The notes under the pieces were generated by a model. The model saw nothing but the letters and a program-made list of their open reading frames with translations, had not been told where the DNA came from and ran no database searches. The position numbers were made by a program, and so were the translations under genes. Below, piece by piece: positions 11,974 through 23,672 of a stretch of 64,000 nt of DNA. Numbering within the stretch: position 1 is the first letter of the stretch; each line of letters begins with the position of its first letter. Source of the stretch: Locusta migratoria. Its lineage: Eukaryota > Arthropoda > Insecta > Orthoptera > Acrididae. Location: the NCBI GenBank assembly GCA_026315105.1, contig CM048746.1, forward strand, positions 349,745,548-349,809,547, read 5' to 3'.

Positions 11974-13245
11974 TTTTTTTCTGGTTTTAGGGCACACAAC
12001 TTCTCAGGTCATTAGCACCCAGATCAGAACAGATTCGCTAGATCTCGAAAAAATTGGTAACTACCAGATAGAGTATCAAAAGAAGGCTAAAAACGAAAGA
12101 TACATACAATTAAAAGGGTTAAAAATATTGGCCATGTTGATAAAATGCAAAACTCTAGCAGCTGCTCTTGTGTCATCAGCTAAAATTTCCTCCAGAGTAG
12201 ATGGAAAGTGAAGGGCTACATGGAGAAGATTAAAATTGGGACAAGACAGTAAAACATGTTGCACCATCAGCAATTCCCCGCAGGAGCACAGCGGTGCAGG
12301 TTCGGCGGCAAACAAATGATGGTGGCTGAAACAACAGTGACCGATCTGCAACCGGGCCAGGATGACCACCTCTCGCTGAGAGGGGCGCGAGGTGGTCCTC
12401 CAAGCGGTCGGGATCAGTTTTACAGTTCTCAATTTATTGTCGTGGAGTGTGAATCACGCACTGTGCCAGAACGACACAATACTCCGGTGAAGGGCCCGTT
12501 GAACATCGTCTGATGGGACGCAAAAAGTAGCCATTCGAGGCAAAAGAGCTGCTGCCTTGGCTGCTATGTCGGCGGTCTCATTTCCAGGCACACCCAGGTG
12601 GCCAGGGACCCACAGAAAAGAAACGTGACAGCTGTTATCTGCTACCAACTGGAGGGAGGGTTGGATCCAATACACGAGAGGATGGGTCAAGAGAGGTTCC
12701 TTAAGACTCTGCAGGGCACTAAGGGAGTCCGAACAGATGGTATAAAAAGGATGGCAGTGGCGGCAGGTATATAAAACAGCCTGGTGGAGGGCAAAAAGCT
12801 CAGCTGTGACATTCGAACACCGGTCAGGGAGCTTTTATTGGAACAGGTCGTCTCCGACGACGAAGGCAGATCCGACACCTCAGAGCTCTTGGAACCTTCA
12901 GTGTAGATAAGTATGGCATTATCGGACTGAACAGTGCGACAAGCCTCAAGCGATATACCAAATCCAGAGTGCTCTCCTTGGGAAGCGAACTAAGTTCAAG
13001 ATGGTTGTGAACCTGGCCCTGATGCCACGTTGGCAATGGGCTCTCGCTCAACTGGAAGGAAGGGTGAAATCGAGTCACTTAAGCAGGCGGCAAAACCAAA
13101 CTCCAGGTGGAAGCAAAGCTATCGCAGACAACCGATAGTGGCAATTGAGGGAGTCATCAAAGACTAATGGGTAAGGTGGCTGGTTGGGCATTGACAGCAG
13201 TCAGCATGTGTACCGACAAGTGTTTGTCATGCCGAGAGGTCAAGG
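11974..13245 (-). mobile_element. 5'-truncated I-type LINE fragment (RNase H and 3' end)
   Basis: Diverged minus-strand copy of the LINE at 33-45 kb. It starts with the A-tail (poly T at 11974) and the 3' hairpin (11990-12020). The C-terminal zinc-like tail follows (AWRTTSRPSQREVVILARLQ, APLCSCGELL at 12076-12432), then RNase H (VSFLWVPGHLGVPGNETADI at 12454-12690), with the region before it running to about 13245. Stops and frameshifts make it inactive. Divergence from copies A and B is much greater than theirs from each other, so it is an older insertion. Confidence 0.85.
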
Positions 13246-13744
13246 GTATAGTTGACGAGATGTAGCATGAGCTATGATGTCAGGATGCGCAGCGGCCCTG
13301 CGCCAGTTTTGTGTAGTGGGGGAAGGTGCGGGCGCATACCTGCAGTGACCGTCGCACAATTCACTTCGCGCGTTTCACTACAGCTCGAAAACATCCAGCC
13401 GAAAAAATGGAGAAAAACACACTTTTCCGATTTTCAAGTTGTAAAAAATTTGGACAGTATATAAGGCCACCCCACATCGTTTTATCAACTAATTTTTTCC
13501 TTACAAGCTTTAGTTTGCCTATGAAAAGGAAATGTCTACTTTTTATTTCGCGCGAGTTTTTAATTTCTTAATGATTCTCACTCCAATTTGATGAAAGTTT
13601 TTGGTTAAAAAATCTGATTTTTGCAGACTTGGTAGTAAAACATCTTAGCTTTCTAATAAATCATTCACCTTTTCATAATTCATAACAGTCGTTTTCAAAT
13701 GACGCTATTTGTCAAATGCGTGCGCATGATTTACAAATCGTGTA
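13246..13744. other. LSM14 intron 2, nothing recognised
   Basis: Includes a GC-richer patch at about 13280-13400 and a TATATAAGG at 13458. No family recognised. Confidence 0.35.
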
Positions 13745-13970
13745 TTGAAAAAGTTGGATAGCAGGCAGCTTACTGTTCTGTTCTGTGCATTTTTGGCCGA
13801 CCGCAAGTTATGGGTATGGGTGGGCTCTGTTTTGTCAGATACCTTTCAGCAGGAGAATGGGGTGCCACAGGGCTCCGTCTTGAGTGTGGCTCTGTTTGCC
13901 ATTGTATTCAATCTTGCCTTGCAGCTGACATTTCTGGATCCCTTTTTGTAAACAATTTTGCAATTTTTTT
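13745..13970 (+). mobile_element. Short I-type LINE fragment (RT catalytic region)
   Basis: Plus-strand fragment homologous to ORF2 residues around FLADRKFRVRVGSVLSD, then ENGVPQGSVLSVALFAI, ending just past the catalytic block. A small internal deletion removes part of the segment before the active site, and the catalytic FVDD is FVNN at the DNA level, as in the fragment at 15092-16535. Inactive. Confidence 0.8.
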
Positions 13971-15091
13971 TTGAAATGGTAGTCGCACTGATATCTACCT
14001 CCTTTCACAAGTAATTGCAAGTTATCTTACCGGCGTCACGCCGCGATCACAAGCCTTCGATGCGGATGTTGGGCGTAGCGTGAAGAACTACAATCTACAC
14101 CACTGAGAAAATGAATTGCTGGCCACGTGTGTTGCTTCTTCGTTATGTGTTAATTATCCATAACACGAAAACAAGTATAAAAGTGGCGGCCGATTACAAC
14201 TGACAATGATCTGCTCTGGTTTTACATTAGGTCATACTTTGTAAGAGGCATCCAACTGATTTCTTGTCCACATTATACAATTCCATTGTGTGTTGCTTTA
14301 ATAAAGGCTGAGTTCATAATTACTTTGAAATTCATGGCAATTGTTGAATTTTGAATCTTTTCTTAATACTATTTTAGGATTGGAATAGGCTCGTTCTTAA
14401 TTAATCCAAGTGAGAGTGGGAATGAAGAAAGTAAATCTGCCAGTAGGAAGCTGAACTAATAATTAAAAAGTAACATTTTTATTTATACAATTTCTAGCTG
14501 TCAACAATTTTCAAAATCCAGAAATTCTGCAATTTTTCCAGATAATTTAATATTCGAACCTGAGAAGTCTAATTGTACTGTACATACTAAGTCTTCCATA
14601 TTTCATAAATGTAATTTATACCCTATAGCAGCGAGTTAGTACAAATTGTGACGCTCTTCTTTTTCCAAGTTTATGATAATGAAATTGTGTCTGATCAGTC
14701 TTGACTATCGGTCAATTGTCAACATGAATTGTGTATTTTTAAATTCTAAAGAATGGGACAGTGGCTAGGAAGGTTCTTATAAAAATAAAGGCAAGAATTG
14801 AAAAGATAGCTTTCATCGTGAGCGACCTCAAACTCCACAATGGATACTCTATAAACAAAGAAATGAGTTTTGACAAAATTGCCGCCGGCTTCCCTCCCTC
14901 ACCTTGCCCACCCTGCCGCTGCGTCACCGCCCCACATTTTTGCGCGCACCCTGCGCTGGCCTTGGGTCAATATCTTTAGGACGGACAGCACCGTCGGCGC
15001 TCACCCTCCCTCCCGCGAGCGCATCCCCACCTGTGGCCGTTTCCTTCCCCTTACGCGTAGCTCTTAGCTCTTCCTAAATCTCGTCGACTAT
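13971..15091. other. LSM14 intron 2; possible solo LTR and GC-rich patch
   Basis: 13975-14330 carries GTATAAAAG at about 14175 and AATAAA near 14302, a spacing like that of an LTR, but no paired copy or target duplication was found. 14885-15065 is strikingly GC- and CpG-rich compared with the surrounding AT-rich DNA. Neither is assigned to a family. Confidence 0.3.
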
Positions 15092-16535
15092 AATACAGCA
15101 GCTTCGGCATACAGACTTTCAACAATGCTGGTATAAAATGCACCAGTCAGGCATAATTCTTGATGGTGAATGGAGTTGAGGCAGCCGAGAAGGGACGGCC
15201 GTGCAGAAGAGTATACAAAACTTCTGTAGTCCAACTTTGACTGAACAATGGTCTGGTAAAGGTGAAGCAGGATGGTTCGATACGCTCCCCATGAGGTGCT
15301 GCTAAGGACACGAACATTAAGGGATCGGGCACAACAGGCAGCCAGGTAGGACATGTGGGGACCAGCAAACATTCAGATCCAACATTAGCCCCAAGAATTG
15401 TGTTGTCTCCACGAATGGAAGAGCAACGAGGCCAAGACAGAGATGGTGGAAGAAATTACTTGTATCTCCTGAAGTTAATACACACCATTTTCTAAGTGGA
15501 GAAGTGGAAGCCATTCGCAATGCTCGAGGAATATAGGCAGTCAAGGCAGCGTTGAAGACAACGCTCCAAGAGACACATCCGCTGGGCGCAGCAATAAATT
15601 GCAAAATTGTTTACAAAAAGGGATCCGGAAATGTCGGCTGAAAGGCAATCTACAGTCAGATTGAATGCAATGGCAAACAGAGCCACACTCAAGACGGAGC
15701 CTTGTGGCGAAAGGTATGACAAAACAAATCCCACCCGTACCCAGAACTTGTGGTCGGCCAAAAATGCTTGAATAAAGAGGGAGGTGGCCACGAAGGCCCC
15801 ATGTGTGCCAAGTGTGGAGAATGTCCGCCCTCCAGCAGGTATCTTAAGCCTTCTCCAACTTGAAGATCACTGCTACCATTTGACGCTTCCTTAGAAAGTT
15901 ATTCATAATGAAGGTCGACAAGGTAACGAGGTGATCAGCAGTAGAGCTGTGTGTATGAAAACCACATTGAACATTAGTCAAGAGGCGTCGAGATTCGTGG
16001 AGCCAGAACAACAGTGTTAAAGCGTTCCATCACCTTACAGACGCAGCTCTTGAGAGAAATGGGGCAATAACAAAGGAAAATGTTTGTCCTTCCCTGGTTT
16101 GGGGATGGGGACAATGGCTTCACGCCAACTTGTGGGAACCTGACCTGTCCATACGCGATTATAGGCGCTAAAAAGGAACCACTTGCCCGCAGGGGAAAGG
16201 TTCTTCAGCGTCTCAATATGAATGGAATCGGGTCCATGAGCAGAATATCGGCACAGGGTGAGAGCACGGTCTAGCTCCTGCATGGTGAAGGACACAACTT
16301 TCACAATTAAAAGTGTGGAAAGAAGGCGGACGTGCCTCCTCTACCTGTTTGCGAGGGAGGAAGGAAGGGTGGTAATGGGCAGAGCTCGAAACCTCCGCAA
16401 AGGAGCGGCCCAAAGTGTTGGAATCAGCGGGGTCCACAAGGACTTCTTTCTCGACAGTCAGACCAGAAATCGGGGAGTGGAGCTTGATGCCGGATAAACG
16501 GCATAGGCCACCCCAGACAGCCGAGGAGGGAGTAA
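15092..16535 (-). mobile_element. I-type LINE fragment (RT region)
   Basis: Minus-strand copy of the central ORF2 region, from VWGGLCRLSGIKLHSPISGL through SAHGPDSIHIETLKNLSPAG and ENGVPQGS-like sequence (here SYLSPQGSVLSVALFAIAF) to the segment after RT (GAFYTSIVESLYAEAAVL). Both ends are truncated. The catalytic Asp pair is replaced by Asn-Asn (LFVNNFAIY at about 15605). Multiple frameshifts. It is close to the 13.7-kb fragment in shared changes. Confidence 0.85.
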
Positions 16536-16831
16536 ATAATATATAACCATCACTCAATTTTTTTGTCGCACTATTTTTCTTCTTGCTTTCTAAAAGGTTT
16601 TCGCACACTCTTGTTAACTGAACGCAACTGTATTCTGCAAGATTCCGAGTTGTCCTAAGGTAACAGCATTTTCTCTGAAAAGCGCATTTGTTCTGTTTTG
16701 ATAACATGCCATGAAATAGATAGCAATGAATTGTAAACACAGACTTCTTTAACACATGCACATAAACTAAGGAGATACTGTTACAATGACTGTTGTAAAT
16801 GACATTCATAGTACTAACTTTAATATATATA
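16536..16831. other. LSM14 intron 2, nothing recognised
   Basis: Short AT-rich stretch between a LINE fragment and a Penelope tail. No feature seen. Confidence 0.4.
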
Positions 16832-16863
16832 TTATGTCTGCCTAGGTGTGCTTGCATTTGTGT

Positions 16864-16955
<92 letters not shown>

Positions 16956-17050
16956 TCATTTTTTTCCCCTTAAGGTAAGTCCTTCCACTCCCAGGATTGG
17001 AACAACTCTTTTCCACTTCCTTAAAAAAACTCTTATCCTTCCCTTTCTAC
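16832..17050 (+). mobile_element. Penelope-like 3' UTR/tail, left half
   Basis: Matches the 3' UTR of the 26-kb Penelope-like copy in order: TATGTCTGCCTAGGTGTGCT, a (GT)n tract (16867-16952, interrupted), AAGGTAAGTCCTTCCACTCC, then GGATTGGAAC. It is interrupted at 17050 by a hAT element and resumes at 18657. Confidence 0.75.
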
Positions 17051-18648
17051 CAGAGATGGGCTAAACCGTGATTTTCCACTAACAGTGATTTCCGTGATTG
17101 CTACTTTTAAATCACCGTGATTAATCACAGTTTAGAATCACTGAGGTTTTCACGACATGTATCCCTTCGCGATTTCTACTCCTCCTGCTATTCCGTGATT
17201 TCTGCTCTTTTCGCTATTTCCGTGATTGAATCGCGACTCATATGATTTACCATGGAACTGACAAAAATTGAGTTAGATACTTTTGTTATAATGTTTCAAC
17301 CGCCAGTAACTAATTTATTGTCTCTCTGTTATGAAACTTATGTTGTGAACCGAGAAAAGTAAATCTCAACAAGTAAGTTAATAGTAAGTATAGTTTAAAA
17401 TAATTGTACAATAAACTTTCTAACCACATCAAGACAATGAAAGAATAGTAAATATTCTTAGTAAGTGTAAAAATTATTTGCAAGGTAGGTGTTATTTCAT
17501 TGTTAATGAATATATGCCCTCAATTTTAATAACTTGTTTCTTTAATGTAATTGATACTGCAGTTATTATAGAGTATTGTTATTTAAATACACTGGCCTAT
17601 AATAGTTATCATATTACTTTACACGCTTCAATTACTTACAGTGTCAGTTTTACTGTTAGGTGCCATATGCTTTTAAGACTTATCATGCAAAGCTAACTGG
17701 ATGCTTAAATAAAAAGTTACTGCAGTTTCATTTCCAGTGCCATACACTTTTAACTCAAAATTTATGCATAAATACAAAATAAGAATCTGAGATCTTTACT
17801 ATAATTGAAGCAATTAATGTGATATCAGTATTCCAGCTCAAGTCCCATGGGTAATGATTTTATGTACATGTTTTGTCGAGTTGCTTATGCGTTGGTAATG
17901 ACTGCAGAGAGCGCATAACTGATTGACTACCACGTGGTATTGCCAACATCGTAGCGGAGTGCAAGCGCTCACATTTCAAATGTTCGTAGAGCTTACTTGG
18001 TGCTTTGCACGCCGCAACTGCGTCCTTTATTGCTAGAACAATTCTCAGTACTGAAGGAGTCTACCTTTCCACACTAACAACATATTAAAACATACCGCCA
18101 ACTATTATTACAGCAGTTTTAAAAATAGAGTACAGACAACAGTTAATTACTTATAAACAATGTGATTGCAACATACAATGCTCTGGCACCACAGGTTTGA
18201 TGGCTCTCTAAGAAGTCGTCTCCCTGCCGGGCCCTGGTGATTTCTAGGAAAAACGCACAAGTGTATGCAAACTGGTCACTGTCCATGATCTGCTTTTAGC
18301 CGGTACACCCGCTCTTCGCTAGTCTGTGATTCGCTGCTATACCCGTTCTTCGCTTATCGGTGATTCGCTGCTATACCCGCTATTTGCTGCATTGATATTA
18401 GTACATATTTCGACCCAAAGATGGCTCTTTTAGCCTTTGCTGCTTCTCTTCCCTCACCTCGTCACTTTTCCGCTATTCGCTGCTGCATTTAGTACTCATG
18501 GTTCTTTGTAGTTTGTACTGCTGTTCGCTGCTATTCCTGCTCGTCGCTACCCAACCATGACCGTGACTGAAATCACGGTCACATTCCAGATCGCCACGAC
18601 CGTGAAAACAGTGAATTTTCAATCACCGTGATTTCTTGCCCATCTCTA
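17051..18648. mobile_element. Non-autonomous hAT element, 1.6 kb
   Basis: Ends CAGAGATGGGC and GCCCATCTCTA are inverted repeats (10 of 11 positions), a sequence typical of hAT transposons. A perfect 8-bp target duplication CTTTCTAC flanks it (17043-17050 and 18649-18656), as expected for hAT. Subterminal copies of ATCACGGTGATT-like and CCGTGATT motifs occur near both ends. A ~35-bp unit ending CGCTGCTATACCC is repeated in tandem at about 18299-18380. There is no transposase frame, so it would depend on an enzyme made elsewhere. It sits inside a Penelope 3' tail and is therefore younger than that tail. Confidence 0.9.
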
Positions 18649-18656
18649 CTTTCTAC

Positions 18657-18815
18657 TCTCCTTTCTTTCTCTTTTCCTGACAAAACAACAAATGGCTGTG
18701 AAAGCTTGTATGTGTGTGTGATTTTTTGTGTGTCGCCAACCTGTCCTTTGGGTAGGTCATCTGTTTTCAATTTTTTATGTTTGTTTATACCACCAGGAAA
18801 TTTCCTTCGATAATT
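18657..18815 (+). mobile_element. Penelope-like 3' tail, right half
   Basis: Continues the tail cut by the hAT element. TGTGAAAGCTTGTATGTGTG, then CCTGTCCTTTGGGTAGGTC and an ACCAGGAAATTTCC end match the tails at 2105-2225 and, inverted, at 63870-64000. Confidence 0.75.
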
Positions 18816-19389
18816 TTACTAGAGGTATGTGGAATTCAGTATTACCACACTCCGTTTTTGATTTTAGTTGTAAAAAAAGTAATCATGGTTTGAAATAGAA
18901 TATTTGCTCTATTTTAGCACAGAACAGTGTAACATGAACGAAGTCATATTTGAACTACTGGAAAGGTAATACCATCTACATTAAAAGCACCCATAGCAAC
19001 CATGTCAAACATTTTAGGTATATGCATTAATTCCAATTAATGACTCAATATATTCCACAAATAGTGAATAAACTTTTAGAAAAAAATAAACAAGGTAATT
19101 TGTTGCAATGTATACACTTCCCTTCTGTTTGATTAAGGAACTACACTTTCCACAGAAATCTGGGACTGACATACGAAACTACCTGTATCAGCACTTTGTG
19201 CAGAATGTTCATTATTACAGTATCCTCCCAGTTTGCGTACATATGTTTCAGAAGACCATTGTTCAATTCATTGTTACGGCAAGTTCACGAAATAGAACAC
19301 GCATTTTAGAGGGAGCATTCTTACATATGCACAACTCTAAACATGGAAGAACATAGCTCTAATTAATATGAGTGTCTGAAACCCTTTTA
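18816..19389. other. LSM14 intron 2, nothing recognised
   Basis: AT-rich intron sequence without a recognised repeat or exon. Confidence 0.45.
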
Positions 19390-19485
19390 GGAAAAAAAGG
19401 ATAGGCAGAGACGGGTTTCAAACCACTGACCTTCAGCATCACAGACTATTGCCTTACCCACTGTGCTACAGCTGACCAGTTGCTT
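19390..19485 (-). mobile_element. tRNA-like SINE remnant
   Basis: On the minus strand, CTGTAGCACAGTGGGTAAGG resembles an A box, and GGTTTGAAACCC about 45 nt later resembles a B box. A run of T follows. Only the head is recognisable. Confidence 0.5.
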
Positions 19486-19924
19486 TCTTAAATCTTTTAC
19501 TATTGATGGCCGTTATTAACAGTTGGTAATATGGCATTTTTTGACACTAGATCATCATTTATCATACGAAGAACGACGTGGTTTGTTAATTCTTCAGTGT
19601 GCCATTGGTTTGAAATGACAATGTTAGTTACAATAAGGAAATCATCAACGCAAGATGGCACATGCTAGAGAATGCAAGAAATGTCACGTGACCTCTCCAA
19701 ATGGCTGGTTTTTGTTAATTCAATGGAGGGTGCCAAATCTCCGTTAATTTTGCAAATATCTCTCAACCGACACAAGATATGAAAAAACATAATAGAAGTT
19801 TTAGAGAATTTTCCCCTCTACCAATTATGTTATTCAATTTTCACATCAGATGAATGGTTAAGCCATTATTTTCATTTAAATTTTGAGCTGTCAAAAGACG
19901 ATCACAAAATCCCACTTTTACTCT
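19486..19924. other. LSM14 intron 2, nothing recognised
   Basis: No feature recognised. Confidence 0.4.
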
Positions 19925-20540
19925 TACTACCGTAACCTGAAGTGGGCCAATAGGCATACAAGCCCGGATTCCCAGGCGTGCAAATTTGGGAAAATTCCCA
20001 CCCTCCAAGAGGTACCACATGCCTTTTCCAAGTCAAAAAATACAGCCACTGCTTGACACTTCCGTGAAAAGTTGTTCAAGATGTGAGCAGATAGTGTGTC
20101 AAGATGGTTGACAGCAGAGCAGTGCTTACAAAATCTGCACTGTGTGTGCAATTAGTTTTCTAGAGTTGAGCCACCATACGATCCAAGCATTAATCATATG
20201 TTCCATCACTTTGCAAATGCAACTGGCGAGGGAGATTGGATGGTAGCTGGAAGAGAGACGTTTGTCCTTTCCAGGCGTAGGTATAGAAACAACTATGGCT
20301 TCACGCCGCTTTCTAGGAAACGTCCCATCCCTCCAGATGCGGTTATATGTTTGAAGGAGAAAATGCAAGCCCTCTTGAGACAAATGTTGCAGCATCCGTA
20401 TATGGATGCCGTCTGGTCCTGGGGAGGTGAACCGCAACTAGGAGAGTGCATGTTAAGCTCAATGATGAAATGAGAGATATAGATGAGAGAGGGTATGTGT
20501 GGAGTCTGATAGGAATGTAGGTTCACCAGTATTAATACAT
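19925..20540 (-). mobile_element. Diverged I-type LINE fragment (RT)
   Basis: Minus-strand frames read SPGPDGIHIRMLQHLSQEGL, NRIWRDGTFPRKRREAIVVS, SSYHPISLASCICKVMEHMI and AVAVFFDLEKACGTSWRVGI. These correspond to RT blocks of ORF2 in the 33-45 kb LINE (EAIVVPIPKPGKDK, YRPISLTSCVCKVMERMVNA, FFDLEKAYDTCWRAG). The divergence is greater than for the other pieces, so it is either an older copy or a sister family. Frameshifted and truncated. Confidence 0.75.
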
Positions 20541-23136
20541 ACGAGGTTGAGGTGTTTGAAGATATTCACGAAGAGGGAGCCCACCTAGCAGGGGCGTGAC
20601 CCATATTTTTTCCCATAAACTACAAACAAAAATTTTGGAACTTCAATCCACTACAAACGAAGCTCTTTAAGATTGTATAAAGAAAAAAATTTATTTAAGT
20701 CTGGTGCCAGGTTCACGGAGGTCACCTCCCCAGTTCCACCATAACAATGCTAGAGTCAAAAAGTTTAATGTCAGTAGTGACTAAGTGCATCATTAGTTGG
20801 CAGCAACCTTAATCTGGCAAGTCTATAGTTTCACTACAGGTAATACAGACAAGCAGTATTACTGTTTAACACCACTTTCCTATAAGTACTTTGAGCAGCT
20901 AAATTATAAGCCCATATGATAATATTTTAGACATAGCTACAAACAGGCCATAGCTCGTCAATGTCACTAGAGACACAGATTAGTGATCAATGTCATAGCA
21001 ACAATGGCCACCAAAATTGATAATTCAGTCAAGAAGGAAAGGAGTGTGTTCGAGTTAGAAAGAGCAGATATGCAATTTTTAGCATCCCACTTACGGAAAG
21101 AATGCACATTGTTTAGTTTCGGTATGGTGGATGTAGAGGATTTATTGGCAACATTTAAATGCATTTTAGAAATGTACCAGTTTAATGGGCGAATACTTTT
21201 GCATCAGTAAACAACATTACAGATCAATTGTACATGTAGGCTAAGGAAGAGCCCCCCCCCCCCCCCCGAAGTAATTGACATACAGAAAAAAGTGCATTAT
21301 ATGAATTATTTTAATGAATGATGCATGAAGGCATCACTGTATTGCTTAGTGGAGTGGTGTGAATTTCATGCTAGACCCCCTTTATTTTTTAAATATGTTA
21401 TTTTTTGATTAAATGTCACCAATAAAAACGCTTAATCTTGGCGAAGTAATAAAGGTTTCAGTGCAAATCTTTTGAATAAGCAGCAAAACAAACAATTTTA
21501 AGTAGGCATGCCATGTTTTTTAACATTCACATTTTCCTTGGCCCCTCCGGAATATGAGGGCTATATATGCCACTCAACACATTTGCACAACCCATCTTCA
21601 GTATTCAGTATCCCTCCATATCTAAAGGAACATACGCAAGGAATTCAGACAATTGATGATAGTTTTGTTACTGATAGGTTAAATCAATGTGTGTTACAGA
21701 GAAAGTGGTAGTCACTGGAGGAAAGACAGCATTTTTTGACAACTGCTTAGGAGATTGAGATGGCCAGGATGTTAAGCCAAATGCAAAAAGATTGTCACCA
21801 ACTTACATTTTACATAGACATATAAGACAAGAAATTAGGCCTTATACAAACTGGCAGTCATTTCCCCCTGTTAAATTTGGGAGTGGAAGAAATGATTTTT
21901 TACTGAAGGTGTATGTTGTACATTCCAGCACACGCTGGTGAATTTTGGAGCATTTAGCTGAATCTCTCTTTTACAAATAAACTTATTTTCAGCTTACTTT
22001 CAGTGCACTGATGTATTCTAATTGCCTTCAAATATTCTTAGTCAGGCCTACATAAAAGTGATTGGAAAGCAAGATTAGAAAGTGTGTTTATTGCATGCCT
22101 ACAACTAAAGAACATGAAACAATTTTAGAAAAATTCAATACAAAATTGATTTGACTGAATAGGCTACCAAGCAACTGCTTTGGCACACTGTCAAGCATTC
22201 TACATTTGAAATTGTTAGTGGTTTGATAACACCAATGGGATAATAAATTGATGGGTGAATACATGGATCATCTGTATATCACATGGAACAATGACAAATA
22301 AGAACTGCCAAGACTACCAGACAAGACTATCTGTTCAATTTCAGTATCCACTCTGTTGCTTTAAAGCCAAATTTCTGACACGCAATAGACCCTACTCCGT
22401 ACTTTATTTCTGTGCTGTGAGATACCTGCCTAATATTTTATTCTACAATCCTAAAATTCATAGGAACAATTCGTTTTACAATATTAAAACGCCTTTTCAA
22501 AGACTCCATATCTGTGTCATGAATTAAGAGATCATTCACAAATACAATGGAAAAACCTTATATAGACTGCACTCAGCTCAAAATTTACCGAGCAAGCATC
22601 CTACTGCTTTCATTAACAGCTGTACGTTCAGCACCATTAGGTACATCTAAACAGCCTTGATGCCAAGATCTTCAAACACGTCCTATGGCGAAAGTTATAA
22701 AAATATATGGTCAGATGGGACTGTAGCGATAGATTTGACTTACTTCGTGTATGTAAGATCCCTAATCTTTCTGTTAAGAAGAAACTATCACTTTAGCTTT
22801 CGTTAAAACTATAAGCCTTTACGAGATCTACGTGTAAGCCCTTAGAAGTGTTAGAACAAACGCTTCTAATGGCGATACAATAATAATCGCATAACCATGA
22901 AAGAAATAAACTTTTCCAATTGGCAACAACTCTACTACAGTAGGCCTACCTACAGGGTGCTGTTTCGTTATAACAGCTCTTTCAGTAACAAGTACAGCTC
23001 GTAATTACAACTACACAGTAAAAAAATTCATAGCTGTAAGAAATGCATCTCCTAGACTACTAGTTAAGCTCATTTCATTTGAGAGTCAGTGGGTCTGAAA
23101 TGGTCACATAGGTACGAAGCAACTACTAAAGCTTAC
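20541..23136. other. LSM14 intron 2, right part, nothing firmly recognised
   Basis: Mostly AT-rich. A poly(C) run lies at about 21251-21267. An isolated 68-codon ATG frame at 21004-21210 has no recognised domain. No mobile element was identified. Confidence 0.4.
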
Positions 23137-23291
23137 CTGAACGATGGCTGGATCATTTGGAAGAGGTCCGACATTATTCACAACTCTAATGTCTTTTATA
23201 TCGGAACCACGAAACAAGATATAATCATAAACTTCATTCTGCGGTGCGACGCGGTACTGCGTCTCTCGATCCTCCGTCCCGAAGGAGCGGA
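23137..23291 (-). CDS. LSM14: LSM14/trailer hitch, exon 2 (second half of Lsm domain)
   Basis: The 155-nt exon between TTGTATTGTAG and CAG|GTAAGC encodes (V)RSFGTEDRETQYRVAPQNEV, then YDYILFRGSDIKDIRVVNN and GPLPNDPAIVQ. FRGSDIKDIRV is the signature Sm2-like strand of the LSM14 divergent Lsm domain, which binds 4E-T/Cup-type partners. It joins exon 1 in phase 1 across a 260-bp intron and ends in phase 0. The match to insect trailer hitch proteins is unambiguous. Confidence 0.95.
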
Positions 23292-23551
23292 CTACAATAC
23301 AAAATTAAGAAAATGCTTTCATGTTCCATTTAGAAAGTTGTCAGTTACTATCTACAGTAATTCTGTAAGTGTTCACCGAATGCATTTCACATCAGTATAA
23401 AAGAAAATACTTCTGAAGACACCTGTCAACATTGTCATTAAGACAATGACTATCCCATAATAGACATTATGCCACTAGTTGCATCTAAGACAAACTAAAG
23501 AATTTTAAATATGTATGTCAAATGCTACAAAATATAGGTATATCCTTTTAC

Positions 23552-23672
23552 CATTGGCCAAGGCAATTGTGCACTCTTGTGGATCGAGAGTGAATAACCT
23601 CCCTTCATAACGTATATCGGCCTTCGATATCAAACTTATCTTGCTTCCAAGTTCTGGCATTCCGGTACTCAT
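23552..23672 (-). CDS. LSM14: LSM14/trailer hitch, exon 1 (start codon, first half of Lsm domain)
   Basis: Encodes MSTGMPELGSKISLISKADI then RYEGRLFTLDPQECTIALAN, the start of the LSM14 Lsm domain. The exon ends AATG|GTAAAA in phase 1. The frame is open for eight more codons upstream (an earlier ATG at 23694-23696), but the chosen ATG gives the conserved family N-terminus, so it is preferred. LSM14/trailer hitch represses and localises mRNA in cytoplasmic RNP granules. In this window the gene spans more than 23 kb, and its C-terminal FDF/TFG/RGG part is off the left edge. It is transcribed divergently from cytochrome c1. Confidence 0.95.

Noticed and set aside
11990..12020. Covariation in the LINE hairpin of the 12-kb copy alone
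   Set aside because: Both changes (CG to TG on one side, GC to GT on the other) could be simple CpG decay. Only the SINE stem gives real compensatory evidence.
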